Shown: one piece after another, positions 16,981-24,775 of the stretch
Numbering within the stretch: the first letter of the stretch is position 1
How the letters are laid out: every line of letters begins with the position of its first letter
Assembly: GCA_902362875.1 (NCBI GenBank)
Contig: CABIYF010000029.1
Location: 1-36,652, forward strand
Direction: 5' to 3'
DNA length: 36,652 bases
From: Eubacteriaceae bacterium
GTDB lineage: Bacteria; Bacillota; Clostridia; Lachnospirales; Lachnospiraceae
Notes under the pieces: model-generated
What the model was told of the DNA's origin: nothing
The model's input: only the letters and a program-made list of their open reading frames with translations
Databases searched by the model: none
Translations under genes and position numbers: made by a program

Positions 16981-18179
16981 GTGGCGGGAAGAAAGGAATC
17001 CACTGGCATTTTTTTGATTTCATGTTCATAAGGATTCTCGATCATCAGAACATAAGCCCCAGGTGCAGTCTGGAGAGCTTTGAGCTGTATGAATTTCTTA
17101 TATTTTTTCAAAGTGATACATTCAAGATAAGCATTTTCTAAAAGATTCCCAAGGATCATACAGAAATCAACCGAAGAGATTGTGAAAGATTCAGGAAAAT
17201 CAACGGCAAAATTAGCCTCAATATGATCTTTCTTACATAAATAATCATAATGGGAAAGCAAAGCATTGACAGCAGGCTGCCGGCAGTAGATCTTGGCAGG
17301 ACTGGAGATAGAAGCTTCATATTGGGCAAGATATTTGTTTAAGGAATCATAATCCTTTTGGTTTAAAAGTTCAGAGATAATAGCAATCTGGTGGCGAAAA
17401 TCATGACGAAGCTGTCTTGTTTCCTGTACATGTTTAGACAGCTGTGAATATTGTTTCGCCTGAACTTCCAGAATCTTTTGTTCTTCCAGAATACGCTGGT
17501 TTTCCACATAGTTGTAAGTGAGATTGTAAAATAAAATGTATAACAAAATTATAAAAATCAGTAAAGTCACTGTCATGGAGTAATAGATATGCATGGCATG
17601 TCTTGAATACATATCATAATAGTCGTAAGGAACATAAGTGACTGCAGCAAGAGTAAAAAAGCAAGGGAAAATACATGCAATTCTCCATACAAAGATATTC
17701 TCAAAATGTGAAACCATCCACCCGAGATATTTGCGGGCAGGAAAATACAAAAGTATGTCAGAGACGATCAGAAATATGAGCTGTGCAAGAATAGATTCTA
17801 TATAATTTGTTGTATAATGACCATGTGGGTATAAAAGCATGCCGCAGCTTTGGTAAACAATATAAGACAAAGCACCAAGACAGCAGGCAGTCAGCATAAT
17901 AAAAAGAGAGGCAGATGGAAGAATATCTGTCTCTTTCTGGTATAGATAAAAGAAAACAGGAACAGCAGGAAACATAAGAGCGTTGCCAAGATCCCGTTTG
18001 AGTACAAGATAGACAATAAAAACAATTATGAAATAACACACAAAAACAAGCCCTATTTTACATAGTAAATGAGAAAGAGGATGTTTTAGATGATCGATCA
18101 CTGGAAACAGGCAGAAAACAGCCATAGGAATGACGATCAAAAACGTAGATAAGTATAGAAAAATATCATAAGCATTCAT
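16956..18179 (-). CDS. AgrC-like sensor histidine kinase, C-terminally frameshifted
   Basis: A 407-aa open frame of the GHKL histidine kinase type. Six or seven membrane helices fill residues 1-222, a coiled-coil linker follows, the phospho-acceptor is His259 in LRHDFRH, and the N box is LGNLLENA (about 343-350). The frame then ends abruptly with ATKTALVLG, before the ATP-binding G box. The missing part is present in another frame just downstream (16861-16980). As read, the protein probably cannot bind ATP properly. It lies two bases after its LytTR response regulator. AgrC-type kinases usually sense peptides or other surface signals; no agrD/agrB-like genes are adjacent. Confidence 0.85.
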   Translation of the reverse strand: MNAYDIFLYLSTFLIVIPMAVFCLFPVIDHLKHPLSHLLCKIGLVFVCYFIIVFIVYLVLKRDLGNALMFPAVPVFFYLYQKETDILPSASLFIMLTACCLGALSYIVYQSCGMLLYPHGHYTTNYIESILAQLIFLIVSDILLYFPARKYLGWMVSHFENIFVWRIACIFPCFFTLAAVTYVPYDYYDMYSRHAMHIYYSMTVTLLIFIILLYILFYNLTYNYVENQRILEEQKILEVQAKQYSQLSKHVQETRQLRHDFRHQIAIISELLNQKDYDSLNKYLAQYEASISSPAKIYCRQPAVNALLSHYDYLCKKDHIEANFAVDFPESFTISSVDFCMILGNLLENAYLECITLKKYKKFIQLKALQTAPGAYVLMIENPYEHEIKKMPVDSFLPATKTALVLG

Positions 18180-18181
18180 TC

Positions 18182-18898
18182 TTATCCCTCCTCAAGTTTC
18201 AAGAACTGGTATTGAATATACTGTTCACGTATCTGTTTGCGTCCTTTCGTTTTGATCGGAAAACACTTAGAGTTCGTCATTTCAAAATAATCAGATTCCA
18301 TTGTTTTTATGTAGTCCATATTCAACATGATTCCACGGTTACACTGTAGAAAGCGTGGATCATTAAGATTCTCTGTAATAGAATAAAAAGGAAGACGGAA
18401 TGTCTGGCTGCCATTACTGGTATGGATAATGACTTCATGATTATTTGAATAAATATACTGAATCTTTGACAAAGGAAAATGAACATCAAAATTACGATAT
18501 TCAAAAGTCAGTTCAACTTCACTCTTAGGCAGGATCTGCTGTGCTTCATCCAAAACATGAGAAATCTGTTTGTATTCAAAAGGCTTCAATATATAATCAA
18601 AAAAATGAAATGGTGCGGCTTCAAAAATATGGTCAGCACTGGTTGTCAAAAAGACGATCAGCACCTTAGAATCCGTCTGCCGTATCTTGCGTACAATATC
18701 AATGCCATTCTGGTCTGCTAAAAAAATATCCATAAAAACCAGATCGTAATCAACGGATTGATAAGCACCCAGAAATGAACCACCATCTGAAAATGTCTCA
18801 ATTTCAAAATGGACAGAATGTTCCTTGCTGTAAACATCCAGAGTATTTAAAATAATTTCCTGTTCAATTTCATTGTCGTCAACAATTGCCAATTTCAT
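18182..18898 (-). CDS. LytTR-family response regulator
   Basis: A 238-aa response regulator. The receiver domain has the acidic pair Asp7/Asp8, phospho-acceptor Asp57 in FMDIFL and Lys in YILKPFE. The C-terminal half (about residues 130-235) is a LytTR DNA-binding domain with IQYIYSNNHEVIIHT and FLQCNRGIMLNMDYI. Such regulators bind paired direct repeats at promoters. It precedes the kinase gene by two bases on the minus strand, with AAGGAG before its start. The partner kinase appears frameshifted, so the pathway may be broken or switched off in this isolate. Confidence 0.9.
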   Translation of the reverse strand: MKLAIVDDNEIEQEIILNTLDVYSKEHSVHFEIETFSDGGSFLGAYQSVDYDLVFMDIFLADQNGIDIVRKIRQTDSKVLIVFLTTSADHIFEAAPFHFFDYILKPFEYKQISHVLDEAQQILPKSEVELTFEYRNFDVHFPLSKIQYIYSNNHEVIIHTSNGSQTFRLPFYSITENLNDPRFLQCNRGIMLNMDYIKTMESDYFEMTNSKCFPIKTKGRKQIREQYIQYQFLKLEEG

Positions 18899-18939
18899 AT
18901 CATCTACTCCTTATTATAGGAAAATAATTTGATATCTTA

Positions 18940-18968
18940 AGTATAACTTGCCAAGGAAAGGAAAGCAA
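18940..18968 (-). promoter_or_regulatory. Promoter of the two-component operon
   Basis: On the minus strand TTGCTT (18963-18968) and TATACT (18940-18945) are separated by 17 bases, about 40 bases before the regulator start. Confidence 0.55.
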
Positions 18969-19083
18969 GCAGTGAAAAGATAATATTTCTAAATAAATAG
19001 GTATCATAGGAAGTATATTTCAAACTTCGTGAAAATATGGCATAATAATACAAAGAAGACATTTAAGAAAGGAGAAATAAGCC

Positions 19084-19929
19084 ATGAATGAAGTATATGA
19101 TAAAGTGAAAAAGTGTTATGAACAAATCAGAGAAAAAACAGATTTTAAACCACAGATTGCAATGATCTTAGGATCAGGACTCGGAGATTATGCAGAAACG
19201 ATCGAGATTGAGAAGATCATTGATTATCATGAAATTGAAGGTTTCCCAGTTTCAACCGTACAAGGACATAAAGGACGCTTTGTATTAGGATATGTTGAAA
19301 GTGTTCCAGTTATCATCATGGAAGGACGGGTTCATTACTACGAGGGATATTCCATGAGTGATGTAGTTTTACCAGTACGTTTGATGAAGATGATGGGCGC
19401 AGAGATTTTGTTTTTAACAAACGCATCCGGTGGAATCAACAAAGAATTTCATGCCGGTGATTTTATGATGATCAAAGACCAGATTGCATGTTTTGTTCCA
19501 TCTCCTTTAAATGGGCCGAATATAGAGGAGTTAGGAGAACGTTTTCCAGATATGAGTCATATTTATGATGAGGAACTTCAGGATATGATAAGACAGAGTG
19601 CTAAACATCTTGAGATCGACTTGAAAGAAGGCGTTTATATCCAGCTCGCAGGACCGAATTTTGAATCTCCGGCAGAAATCAGGATGTGTAAGATCATCGG
19701 TGCAGATGCGGTTGGGATGAGTACGGCATGTGAAGCAATCGCAGCTAATCATATGAAAATGAAGATCTGCGGTATTTCCTGTATTTCAAATCCAGCGGCA
19801 GGAATCAGTGCAAATCCGCTAAGTCATGAGGATGTACAGAAAATGGCAGATGAAGCAGCACCGAAGTTCAAACTGCTTGTAACGGAAGCAGTGAAAAGAA
19901 TGGGGAAATATTTAGAAACAAAGAGGTGA
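19084..19929 (+). CDS. punA: Purine nucleoside phosphorylase
   Basis: A 281-aa trimeric-type PNP (inosine/guanosine class). Family blocks are LGSGLGDYAE (phosphate-binding loop), GHKGRFVLGY, MEGRVHYYEGY, LTNASGGIN, GPNFESPAEIRMCK and GADAVGMSTACEAIAA with the base-specifying Asn in ISNPAAGIS. It splits purine ribonucleosides with phosphate to base and ribose-1-phosphate. AGAAAGGAG precedes ATG 19084; the -10-like CATAAT (19041-19046) has a poor -35. The next gene's ribosome binding site overlaps its stop, so it is co-translated with the deaminase, which can feed it inosine. Confidence 0.93.
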   Translation: MNEVYDKVKKCYEQIREKTDFKPQIAMILGSGLGDYAETIEIEKIIDYHEIEGFPVSTVQGHKGRFVLGYVESVPVIIMEGRVHYYEGYSMSDVVLPVRLMKMMGAEILFLTNASGGINKEFHAGDFMMIKDQIACFVPSPLNGPNIEELGERFPDMSHIYDEELQDMIRQSAKHLEIDLKEGVYIQLAGPNFESPAEIRMCKIIGADAVGMSTACEAIAANHMKMKICGISCISNPAAGISANPLSHEDVQKMADEAAPKFKLLVTEAVKRMGKYLETKR

Positions 19930-19934
19930 TAACG

Positions 19935-21212
19935 ATGATAAGAATTTATCATGCAAGAATTCTGACAATGGAAGAGGGAAAGGATATCTTTGACGGAGAA
20001 ATATGGATTTCCGGGACAAAGATCGTATATACAGGTCCGGACAAGAAGGAAGAAGCAGCGAAGATAACATGGGAGCGGCAGATAGATGCAAAAGGGAACC
20101 TGGTGATGCCGGGATTTAAAAATGCACATACACATTCGGCAATGACATTTTTAAGGTCCCATGCAGATGACATGCCGCTGTTATCCTGGCTGAATGAACA
20201 GGTATTTCCATATGAAGCGAAGCTGACTCCGGATGATATCTATCACTTATCCAAACTTGCAGTCATGGAATATCTGACAAGCGGAATCACAGCGAATGCA
20301 GATATGTATCTGACTCCGGACACGATCATCGAAGCATCCAGAGACTGCGGATATCGAACAATCGTGATCGGGGCGGTCAATAATTTTACACAGTCGGTAG
20401 AACTTCTTGACGAATGTTATAAGAGATACCATAAGAAAGAAAATCTTATCAATTTTGAACTAGGATTTCACGCAGAATATACGACAAAGAAAGAGATTTT
20501 AGAAGGAATTGCGGATTTGGCAGAGAAATACCATGCTCCTGTATATACACATAATTCTGAGAGTGAATCAGAAGTAGCACAATGTGTCGAGAGGACAGGA
20601 ATGACACCAACCGTCTATATGCATCGCCTTGGAGTGTTCAATTATGGCGGTGGATTTTATCATTGTGTTCATATGACACAGGATGATCTTGATATTGTAA
20701 AGGAACACAATATATCCGTGGTTACAAACCCAGCATCGAATCTAAAGCTTGCAAGCGGAATTGCACCGATCGATCATATGTTAAAAGAAGGAATCAATCT
20801 GGCGATCGGAACAGACGGACCGGCAAGTAATAACTGCCTTGATATGTTCCGTGAGATGTTTCTTGTAACAGCACTCGCCAAGTACAGGGAAAATGATGCA
20901 AGTGCAGTGGATGCAGTGGATGTATTAAAAATGGCAACAACAGGCGGAGCAAAAGCAATGAATCTTCCAGATTGTGATGTTCTGGCAGAAGGGAAAGAAG
21001 CTGATCTTATCATGATCGATCTGAATCAGCCGAATATGCAGCCAATTCATAATATACAAAAGAATCTTGTATACAGTGGAAGCAAGCAAAATGTAAAAAT
21101 GACAATGGTAGCAGGAAAGATTCTATACGAAAATGGTGAATTTTTCATAGGAACAGATGCGTATAAAATCTACGAAAAAGCAAATGATATAGCAAAAAGA
21201 ATTGTCGGATAA
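19935..21212 (+). CDS. mtaD: MTA/SAH deaminase-like amidohydrolase
   Basis: A 425-aa metal-dependent amidohydrolase of the 5'-methylthioadenosine/S-adenosylhomocysteine deaminase family. Metal ligands are visible in NAHTHSAM (HxH), GFHAEYT and THNSESESE, and the Asp in IGTDGPASNN. These enzymes deaminate MTA, SAH or adenosine to the inosine form. The partner PNP upstream would then release hypoxanthine, so the pair looks like a purine/methyl-cycle salvage unit. I chose ATG 19935, six bases after GAGGTG, over the in-frame GTG at 19926, which lies in the ribosome binding site. The symbol is by family; the true substrate may be adenosine or SAH. Confidence 0.83.
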   Translation: MIRIYHARILTMEEGKDIFDGEIWISGTKIVYTGPDKKEEAAKITWERQIDAKGNLVMPGFKNAHTHSAMTFLRSHADDMPLLSWLNEQVFPYEAKLTPDDIYHLSKLAVMEYLTSGITANADMYLTPDTIIEASRDCGYRTIVIGAVNNFTQSVELLDECYKRYHKKENLINFELGFHAEYTTKKEILEGIADLAEKYHAPVYTHNSESESEVAQCVERTGMTPTVYMHRLGVFNYGGGFYHCVHMTQDDLDIVKEHNISVVTNPASNLKLASGIAPIDHMLKEGINLAIGTDGPASNNCLDMFREMFLVTALAKYRENDASAVDAVDVLKMATTGGAKAMNLPDCDVLAEGKEADLIMIDLNQPNMQPIHNIQKNLVYSGSKQNVKMTMVAGKILYENGEFFIGTDAYKIYEKANDIAKRIVG

Positions 21213-21216
21213 GAAT

Positions 21217-21253
21217 AAAAAGAGACAGGGGACGAAGATTTCCTGTCTCTTTT
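21217..21253. terminator. Bidirectional terminator between mtaD and sulP
   Basis: AAAAGAGACAGG (21218-21229) pairs with CCTGTCTCTTTT (21242-21253). A-rich and T-rich flanks let it serve both convergent genes. Confidence 0.85.
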
Positions 21254-21279
21254 GTTGTATAGTATGAAAATATTAAAAT

Positions 21280-22926
21280 TTATAGATTTATAATTTCTTC
21301 TGCATGTTTCAAAGCCGCAGAGATATTCGGACAAAAATGCTCCTCTCCAACAAGTTTGATAAATTCAGCCTTTTTCATAACCTTCATAGGCTGTTCATTT
21401 ACATGAGAAAATACGATCGTAATGCCTTTCTTTTCACATGTAGTAACAAGGTCTTTTAAAGCATTTAAAGCGGTACTGTCAAGAGCAGGAACACTTCGCA
21501 TACGAAGGACCAGACATTTGGTAAAGTCTTTGACAATGATGTGTTCAATTGCGTCAGAAGCACCAAAGAACAATGGTCCGGTAATCTCATAGACACGGAT
21601 TGCCAATGGAAGTCTTCTTAAATGTTCATCAATCTCTGGTGTATCATCATCGACATAGACCCAGCTTTTTACATTGGTTTCTTCACTCATGCGTTTGATA
21701 AATAAAAGGCAGGCGAAGACCATTCCGATTTCAATCGCTACAACAAGGTCAAAGACGATCGTCAGGATAAATGTAACGATCAGCACGATAATATCACTCT
21801 TAGGAGCTGTTTTTAACATATGAACGAAGGTTCTCCACTGACACATATTATAAGCAACGACAAAAAGAATCGCAGCGATCGTAGGCATAGGGATCATTCC
21901 TGCAAATGGCATTAAGATAACAAGAACGATAACCAGAGTAATTGAATGTACGATACCAGCGATCGGAGTACATCCTCCATTTTTAATATTTGCAGCGGTT
22001 CTTGCGATGGCTCCTGTTGCAGGGATTCCGCCAAACAGGGCAGAAGCAATATTTCCAAGTCCCTGGGCAATCAATTCAGTGTCAGAACGATGTTTTCCGT
22101 TGATCATTCCGTCAGCAACAACACATGATAACAGAGATTCGATCGCTGCAAGTATAGCAATTGTAAATGCGTTAGGCAGTGCAGACTGTACCATGGAAAA
22201 TTTAATCGCAGGCATATGAAAAGATGGCAGATCATTTGTGATCGTGTAAAGGTTGCCGATCGTTGAGACATTTAATGGTAGATAATGAACCATTAAAATA
22301 CCAGCAATTACAGCGATCAGAGATCCAGGTATTTTTTTTAGAAAATATGGGCTGATGATCAGGATTGCAAGGCTTATGACACCAACGATCAGTGCATCCA
22401 TATGAAAAGAAGAAAAGCCAAGTACAAAGGCTTTTAATTTTTCTGTAGTTTCAATCGGTTTTAGTCCATTTGGATAAGTGACACCAAAGAAATCTTTTAA
22501 CTGTCCGATAACGATCGTAACAGCGATTCCAGAAGTAAAACCGGTTGTGATCGTATAAGGAATAAATTTGATCAGGCTTCCAAAACGACAGATTCCCATC
22601 AGGATTAAGAAAATTCCAGCGAGAATCGTAGAGATGATAAGACCATCAAGCCCATCTTTGGCAACAATGCCGGCAACGATCGTGGCAAAGGCTGCGGTTG
22701 GACCAGCGATCTGGACGCTGCTGCCACCAAAGGCAGAGATAACAAAACCAGCAACGATTGCGGTAAAAATACCAGCTTGAGGGCCAACACCTGAAGCAAG
22801 AGCCAGTGCAATAGACAAAGGAAGTGCGATGATCGCAACAATAATCCCTGCAGTGACATCTTTTGCAAATTGTGATCGGTCGTAGGATTTTAAGCTAGTC
22901 AGTAACATAGGTTTGAATAAGTTCAT
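21280..22926 (-). CDS. SulP/SLC26 family anion transporter with STAS domain
   Basis: A 548-aa SulP transporter. The membrane part (about residues 15-420, 10 or more helices) includes IALPLSIALALASGVGPQAG, the SSVQIAGPTAAF block and the GSLIKFIPYTITTGFTSGIA region. The cytoplasmic STAS domain (about 440-548) carries MRSVPALDSTALNALKD. The family moves sulfate, bicarbonate or dicarboxylates, often with Na+ or H+; the substrate cannot be read from sequence. AAAGAAAGGA lies about 12 bases before the start. It is a single gene on the minus strand between two terminators. Confidence 0.9.
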   Translation of the reverse strand: MNLFKPMLLTSLKSYDRSQFAKDVTAGIIVAIIALPLSIALALASGVGPQAGIFTAIVAGFVISAFGGSSVQIAGPTAAFATIVAGIVAKDGLDGLIISTILAGIFLILMGICRFGSLIKFIPYTITTGFTSGIAVTIVIGQLKDFFGVTYPNGLKPIETTEKLKAFVLGFSSFHMDALIVGVISLAILIISPYFLKKIPGSLIAVIAGILMVHYLPLNVSTIGNLYTITNDLPSFHMPAIKFSMVQSALPNAFTIAILAAIESLLSCVVADGMINGKHRSDTELIAQGLGNIASALFGGIPATGAIARTAANIKNGGCTPIAGIVHSITLVIVLVILMPFAGMIPMPTIAAILFVVAYNMCQWRTFVHMLKTAPKSDIIVLIVTFILTIVFDLVVAIEIGMVFACLLFIKRMSEETNVKSWVYVDDDTPEIDEHLRRLPLAIRVYEITGPLFFGASDAIEHIIVKDFTKCLVLRMRSVPALDSTALNALKDLVTTCEKKGITIVFSHVNEQPMKVMKKAEFIKLVGEEHFCPNISAALKHAEEIINL

Positions 22927-23052
22927 TTAAAGTGTGTATCCTTTCTTTTCAGTTTTCAGGCTGTATTGTATACAAGTATAACATGTTAAGATAACGTTAA
23001 GAAATAAAAAACTGGAATGTTTTGAATAATATACAAGAGAAAGGGAATAACT

Positions 23053-23084
23053 AAAAAAAGAGCCGCATTCAGGCTCTCTTTTTT
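23053..23084. terminator. Bidirectional terminator at the end of the small membrane gene
   Basis: AAAAAAAGAGCC (23053-23064) pairs with GGCTCTCTTTTTT (23072-23084), with T-runs on both strands. On the minus strand it follows directly on the stop of the 53-aa gene. Confidence 0.8.
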
Positions 23085-23230
23085 ACTGGAAATGGATGAT
23101 ATTTTTTCTTCCAGACTTTTAATAAATGTTTAATCTTTAAGACTTTATATTTTTTGTAACCTTGAAATCCTAAAAAGGCCAATAAAAAAATAAGAATATG
23201 AGTGACAATGAGTTTAATGATCCGATGCAT
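23069..23230 (-). CDS. Small membrane protein, 53 aa, unknown function
   Basis: A short minus-strand gene with a perfect AGGAGG five bases before ATG (23236-23241 on the plus strand) and a terminator right at its stop, so it is probably real. It encodes 53 residues: a short basic start (MHRIIK), one membrane helix (about residues 7-24, LIVTHILIFLLAFLGF) and a strongly basic tail with the aromatic residues of YKKYKVLKIKHLLKVWKKKY. I do not recognise a family. The layout (one helix plus a Lys-rich tail) is like small regulatory membrane peptides or type I toxins; no antisense RNA promoter could be confirmed. It is separate from sulP, which has its own ribosome binding site. Confidence 0.65.
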   Translation of the reverse strand: MHRIIKLIVTHILIFLLAFLGFQGYKKYKVLKIKHLLKVWKKKYHPFPVKKRA

Positions 23231-23300
23231 AAAAACCTCCTGATATAAATCTGAGTATATAGAATAAACGTGTTAACTTCATCATAACAAAAACAGAATA

Positions 23301-23339
23301 AATAGTCCAATACAATAGAAACTATTGCCTTAGACTATT
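23301..23339. promoter_or_regulatory. Dyad upstream of the XRE regulator gene
   Basis: An imperfect inverted repeat (15 of 19 positions) centred at 23320, with AATAGTC and GACTATT at the ends. Its core is a perfect 15-base palindrome, CAATAGAAACTATTG (23313-23327). It lies 54 bases before the XRE gene and is a good candidate for the regulator's own operator. Confidence 0.55.
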
Positions 23340-23392
23340 ATTTGTAAAGTTGATTCATAATAAAATCAGAGTATATAAGGAGTGTGGGAATT

Positions 23393-23740
23393 ATGACCAT
23401 CGATTATAAAGCTCTGGGAGCAAAGATTAAAGAATATCGCAAAAAAGAAAATATAACACAGGAACAGTTAGCAGAGATGGCTGATATCTCATTAAGCCAT
23501 ATGTCTAATGTAGAAACAGCTTCCGCAAGTGTATCACTGCCAGCTTTGAAGTTGATCGCAGATGCACTGGATGTGACATTGGATGAATTACTGGTAGACA
23601 GTTACAGCAAAAAGCAGAAAGAATATTTGTACAGCAGGAAGTTAGAATGTATTCTGGAACAATGCGAGACTGTAGAGCAAGAGATCATAGTTAATACAGC
23701 ATCAGCACTAGCGGATAATTTGATGAAGAACCGAAAATAA
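23393..23740 (+). CDS. XRE-family helix-turn-helix regulator
   Basis: A 115-aa protein with an N-terminal Cro/C1-type HTH (about residues 9-63: GAKIKEYRKKENITQEQLAE, then SLSHMSNVETASASVSLPAL and the LDVTLDELL end). The C-terminal 50 residues are probably helical and may dimerise. AAGGAG (23378-23383) is nine bases before ATG 23393; an in-frame GTG at 23384 directly abuts the ribosome binding site and is unlikely. A palindromic site lies upstream. It faces the kinase gene of the peptide locus with a hairpin between them; a role in controlling that locus is possible but not shown. Confidence 0.88.
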   Translation: MTIDYKALGAKIKEYRKKENITQEQLAEMADISLSHMSNVETASASVSLPALKLIADALDVTLDELLVDSYSKKQKEYLYSRKLECILEQCETVEQEIIVNTASALADNLMKNRK

Positions 23741-23794
23741 TAAGAGACAGGTTTTAAAGGAGGTCAATGGGCTTATAAAAACCTGTCTCTTATT
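23739..23794. terminator. 17-bp hairpin between the XRE and kinase genes
   Basis: AATAAGAGACAGGTTTT (23739-23755) is perfectly complementary to AAAACCTGTCTCTTATT (23778-23794), with a 22-base loop. It starts at the XRE stop codon. The T-run is broken (TTATTACAT), but the long stem in a convergent gap suggests termination in both directions. Confidence 0.65.
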
Positions 23795-23843
23795 ACATAT
23801 AATTATATAACCTTTAGATTGTATGACGTTTAAAATATCATTT

Positions 23844-24698
23844 TTATAGTACATCATGAATCAAAGATTCGAGAGTATCAACTGCATTTTCTTCCATATT
23901 ACAATGATAATAAAATACAGGAACTTCTGCAGCAAGATCTTCGGCCATGGACCAGATTTTTTCGACCACAGAAGGATTCCATGCATTGATCGTCAACTGG
24001 CTGATCAATTGTTTTGTAGCATCAAAATACCTGCATTTCATACCACCATTTTCAGGAGACTGATCTAGAAAAACAATGGCTTTCACAGGAAAACTTTCAT
24101 TATGACAGATTTCAGAAGAACCACAGATCGGCCATCCAAGAGACATCCAGCGATCACCTAACTTCTGAAGCAAAGTACGATCTCCATTGATTACTCTGGC
24201 ACCACGATGTTTTACCCAGAGATCTGCATGTGTTGACTTTCCAATACCGCTTGGTCCGCTAAATAAGATTACACCATCATCAACCTGCAAAGCAGAACAA
24301 TGCAGCACCATGGCATCATGGGCAAACATTCGCTTCTCCATAGCAAAAAGAGAAACAAACACGGTATCCGCTGAAAGCATGGAGAGAAACGAACGTTTAA
24401 AATAAGAATAGATCACACGTTCAGATTTTTCTTCATATACACCATAAGGTTCAGGAATTCCGACAAAATTCATGCGCCGGCTTTCAAGATTCCCATTTTG
24501 AAATACCTGCAAATCATTTCGTGTAGTAATACATTCGCCCTGTGGTTCTGGAAGTTCATCAACGATTTTAATAAAATATTCAGTTTGTATATCTTCGGGA
24601 GAAGATGAGATTTCAAACTTTTTGAAATTCTCTGGGATATCCAGAGATTCGTCCATATGGACTTCGAAGATGAAATCTGCGATTTTGTATAGTTTCAT
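23844..24698 (-). CDS. HPr-kinase-like protein of the peptide-modification locus
   Basis: A 284-aa P-loop protein related to HPr kinase/phosphorylase. It has a 100-residue N-terminal region, VLHCSAL (His133, the HPrK-like His), Walker A GPSGIGKST (148-156), NGDR (171-174) where HPrK has its acidic pair, then SLGWPICGSSEICHNES and AIVFLDQ. Short HPrK-like kinases of this sort occur in RiPP clusters. In lasso-peptide clusters such as paeninodin, a homologue phosphorylates the hydroxyl of the C-terminal Ser of the precursor. Here both precursor-like proteins end in Ser, which fits. It follows the first precursor gene on the minus strand, separated by a hairpin, with AAAGGAG before the start. True carbon-catabolite HPrK is unlikely: it is shorter, and the usual HPrK end region is absent. 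Confidence 0.8.
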   Translation of the reverse strand: MKLYKIADFIFEVHMDESLDIPENFKKFEISSSPEDIQTEYFIKIVDELPEPQGECITTRNDLQVFQNGNLESRRMNFVGIPEPYGVYEEKSERVIYSYFKRSFLSMLSADTVFVSLFAMEKRMFAHDAMVLHCSALQVDDGVILFSGPSGIGKSTHADLWVKHRGARVINGDRTLLQKLGDRWMSLGWPICGSSEICHNESFPVKAIVFLDQSPENGGMKCRYFDATKQLISQLTINAWNPSVVEKIWSMAEDLAAEVPVFYYHCNMEENAVDTLESLIHDVL

Positions 24699-24728
24699 AG
24701 AGGAACTCCTTTTTGCTTGATATTATAA

Positions 24729-24768
24729 AAGCTGAAATCAAAATAAGAGATTATCTTGATTTCAGCTT
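24729..24768 (-). terminator. Hairpin between precursor 1 and kinase (partial terminator)
   Basis: AAGCTGAAATCAA (24729-24741) is perfectly complementary to TTGATTTCAGCTT (24756-24768). On the minus strand the stem is followed by TTTATAAT, a weak U-run. It lies seven bases after the precursor 1 stop and 30 bases before the kinase start, so it probably gives much precursor mRNA and little kinase mRNA, a common arrangement in peptide clusters. Confidence 0.7.
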
Positions 24769-24775
24769 ATAAAAT

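Noticed and set aside
23844..24698. Genuine HPr kinase/phosphorylase for carbon catabolite control
   Set aside because: The usual HPrK N-domain and C-terminal signature are not seen and the acidic pair is replaced by NGDR; its partners are precursor-like peptide genes.
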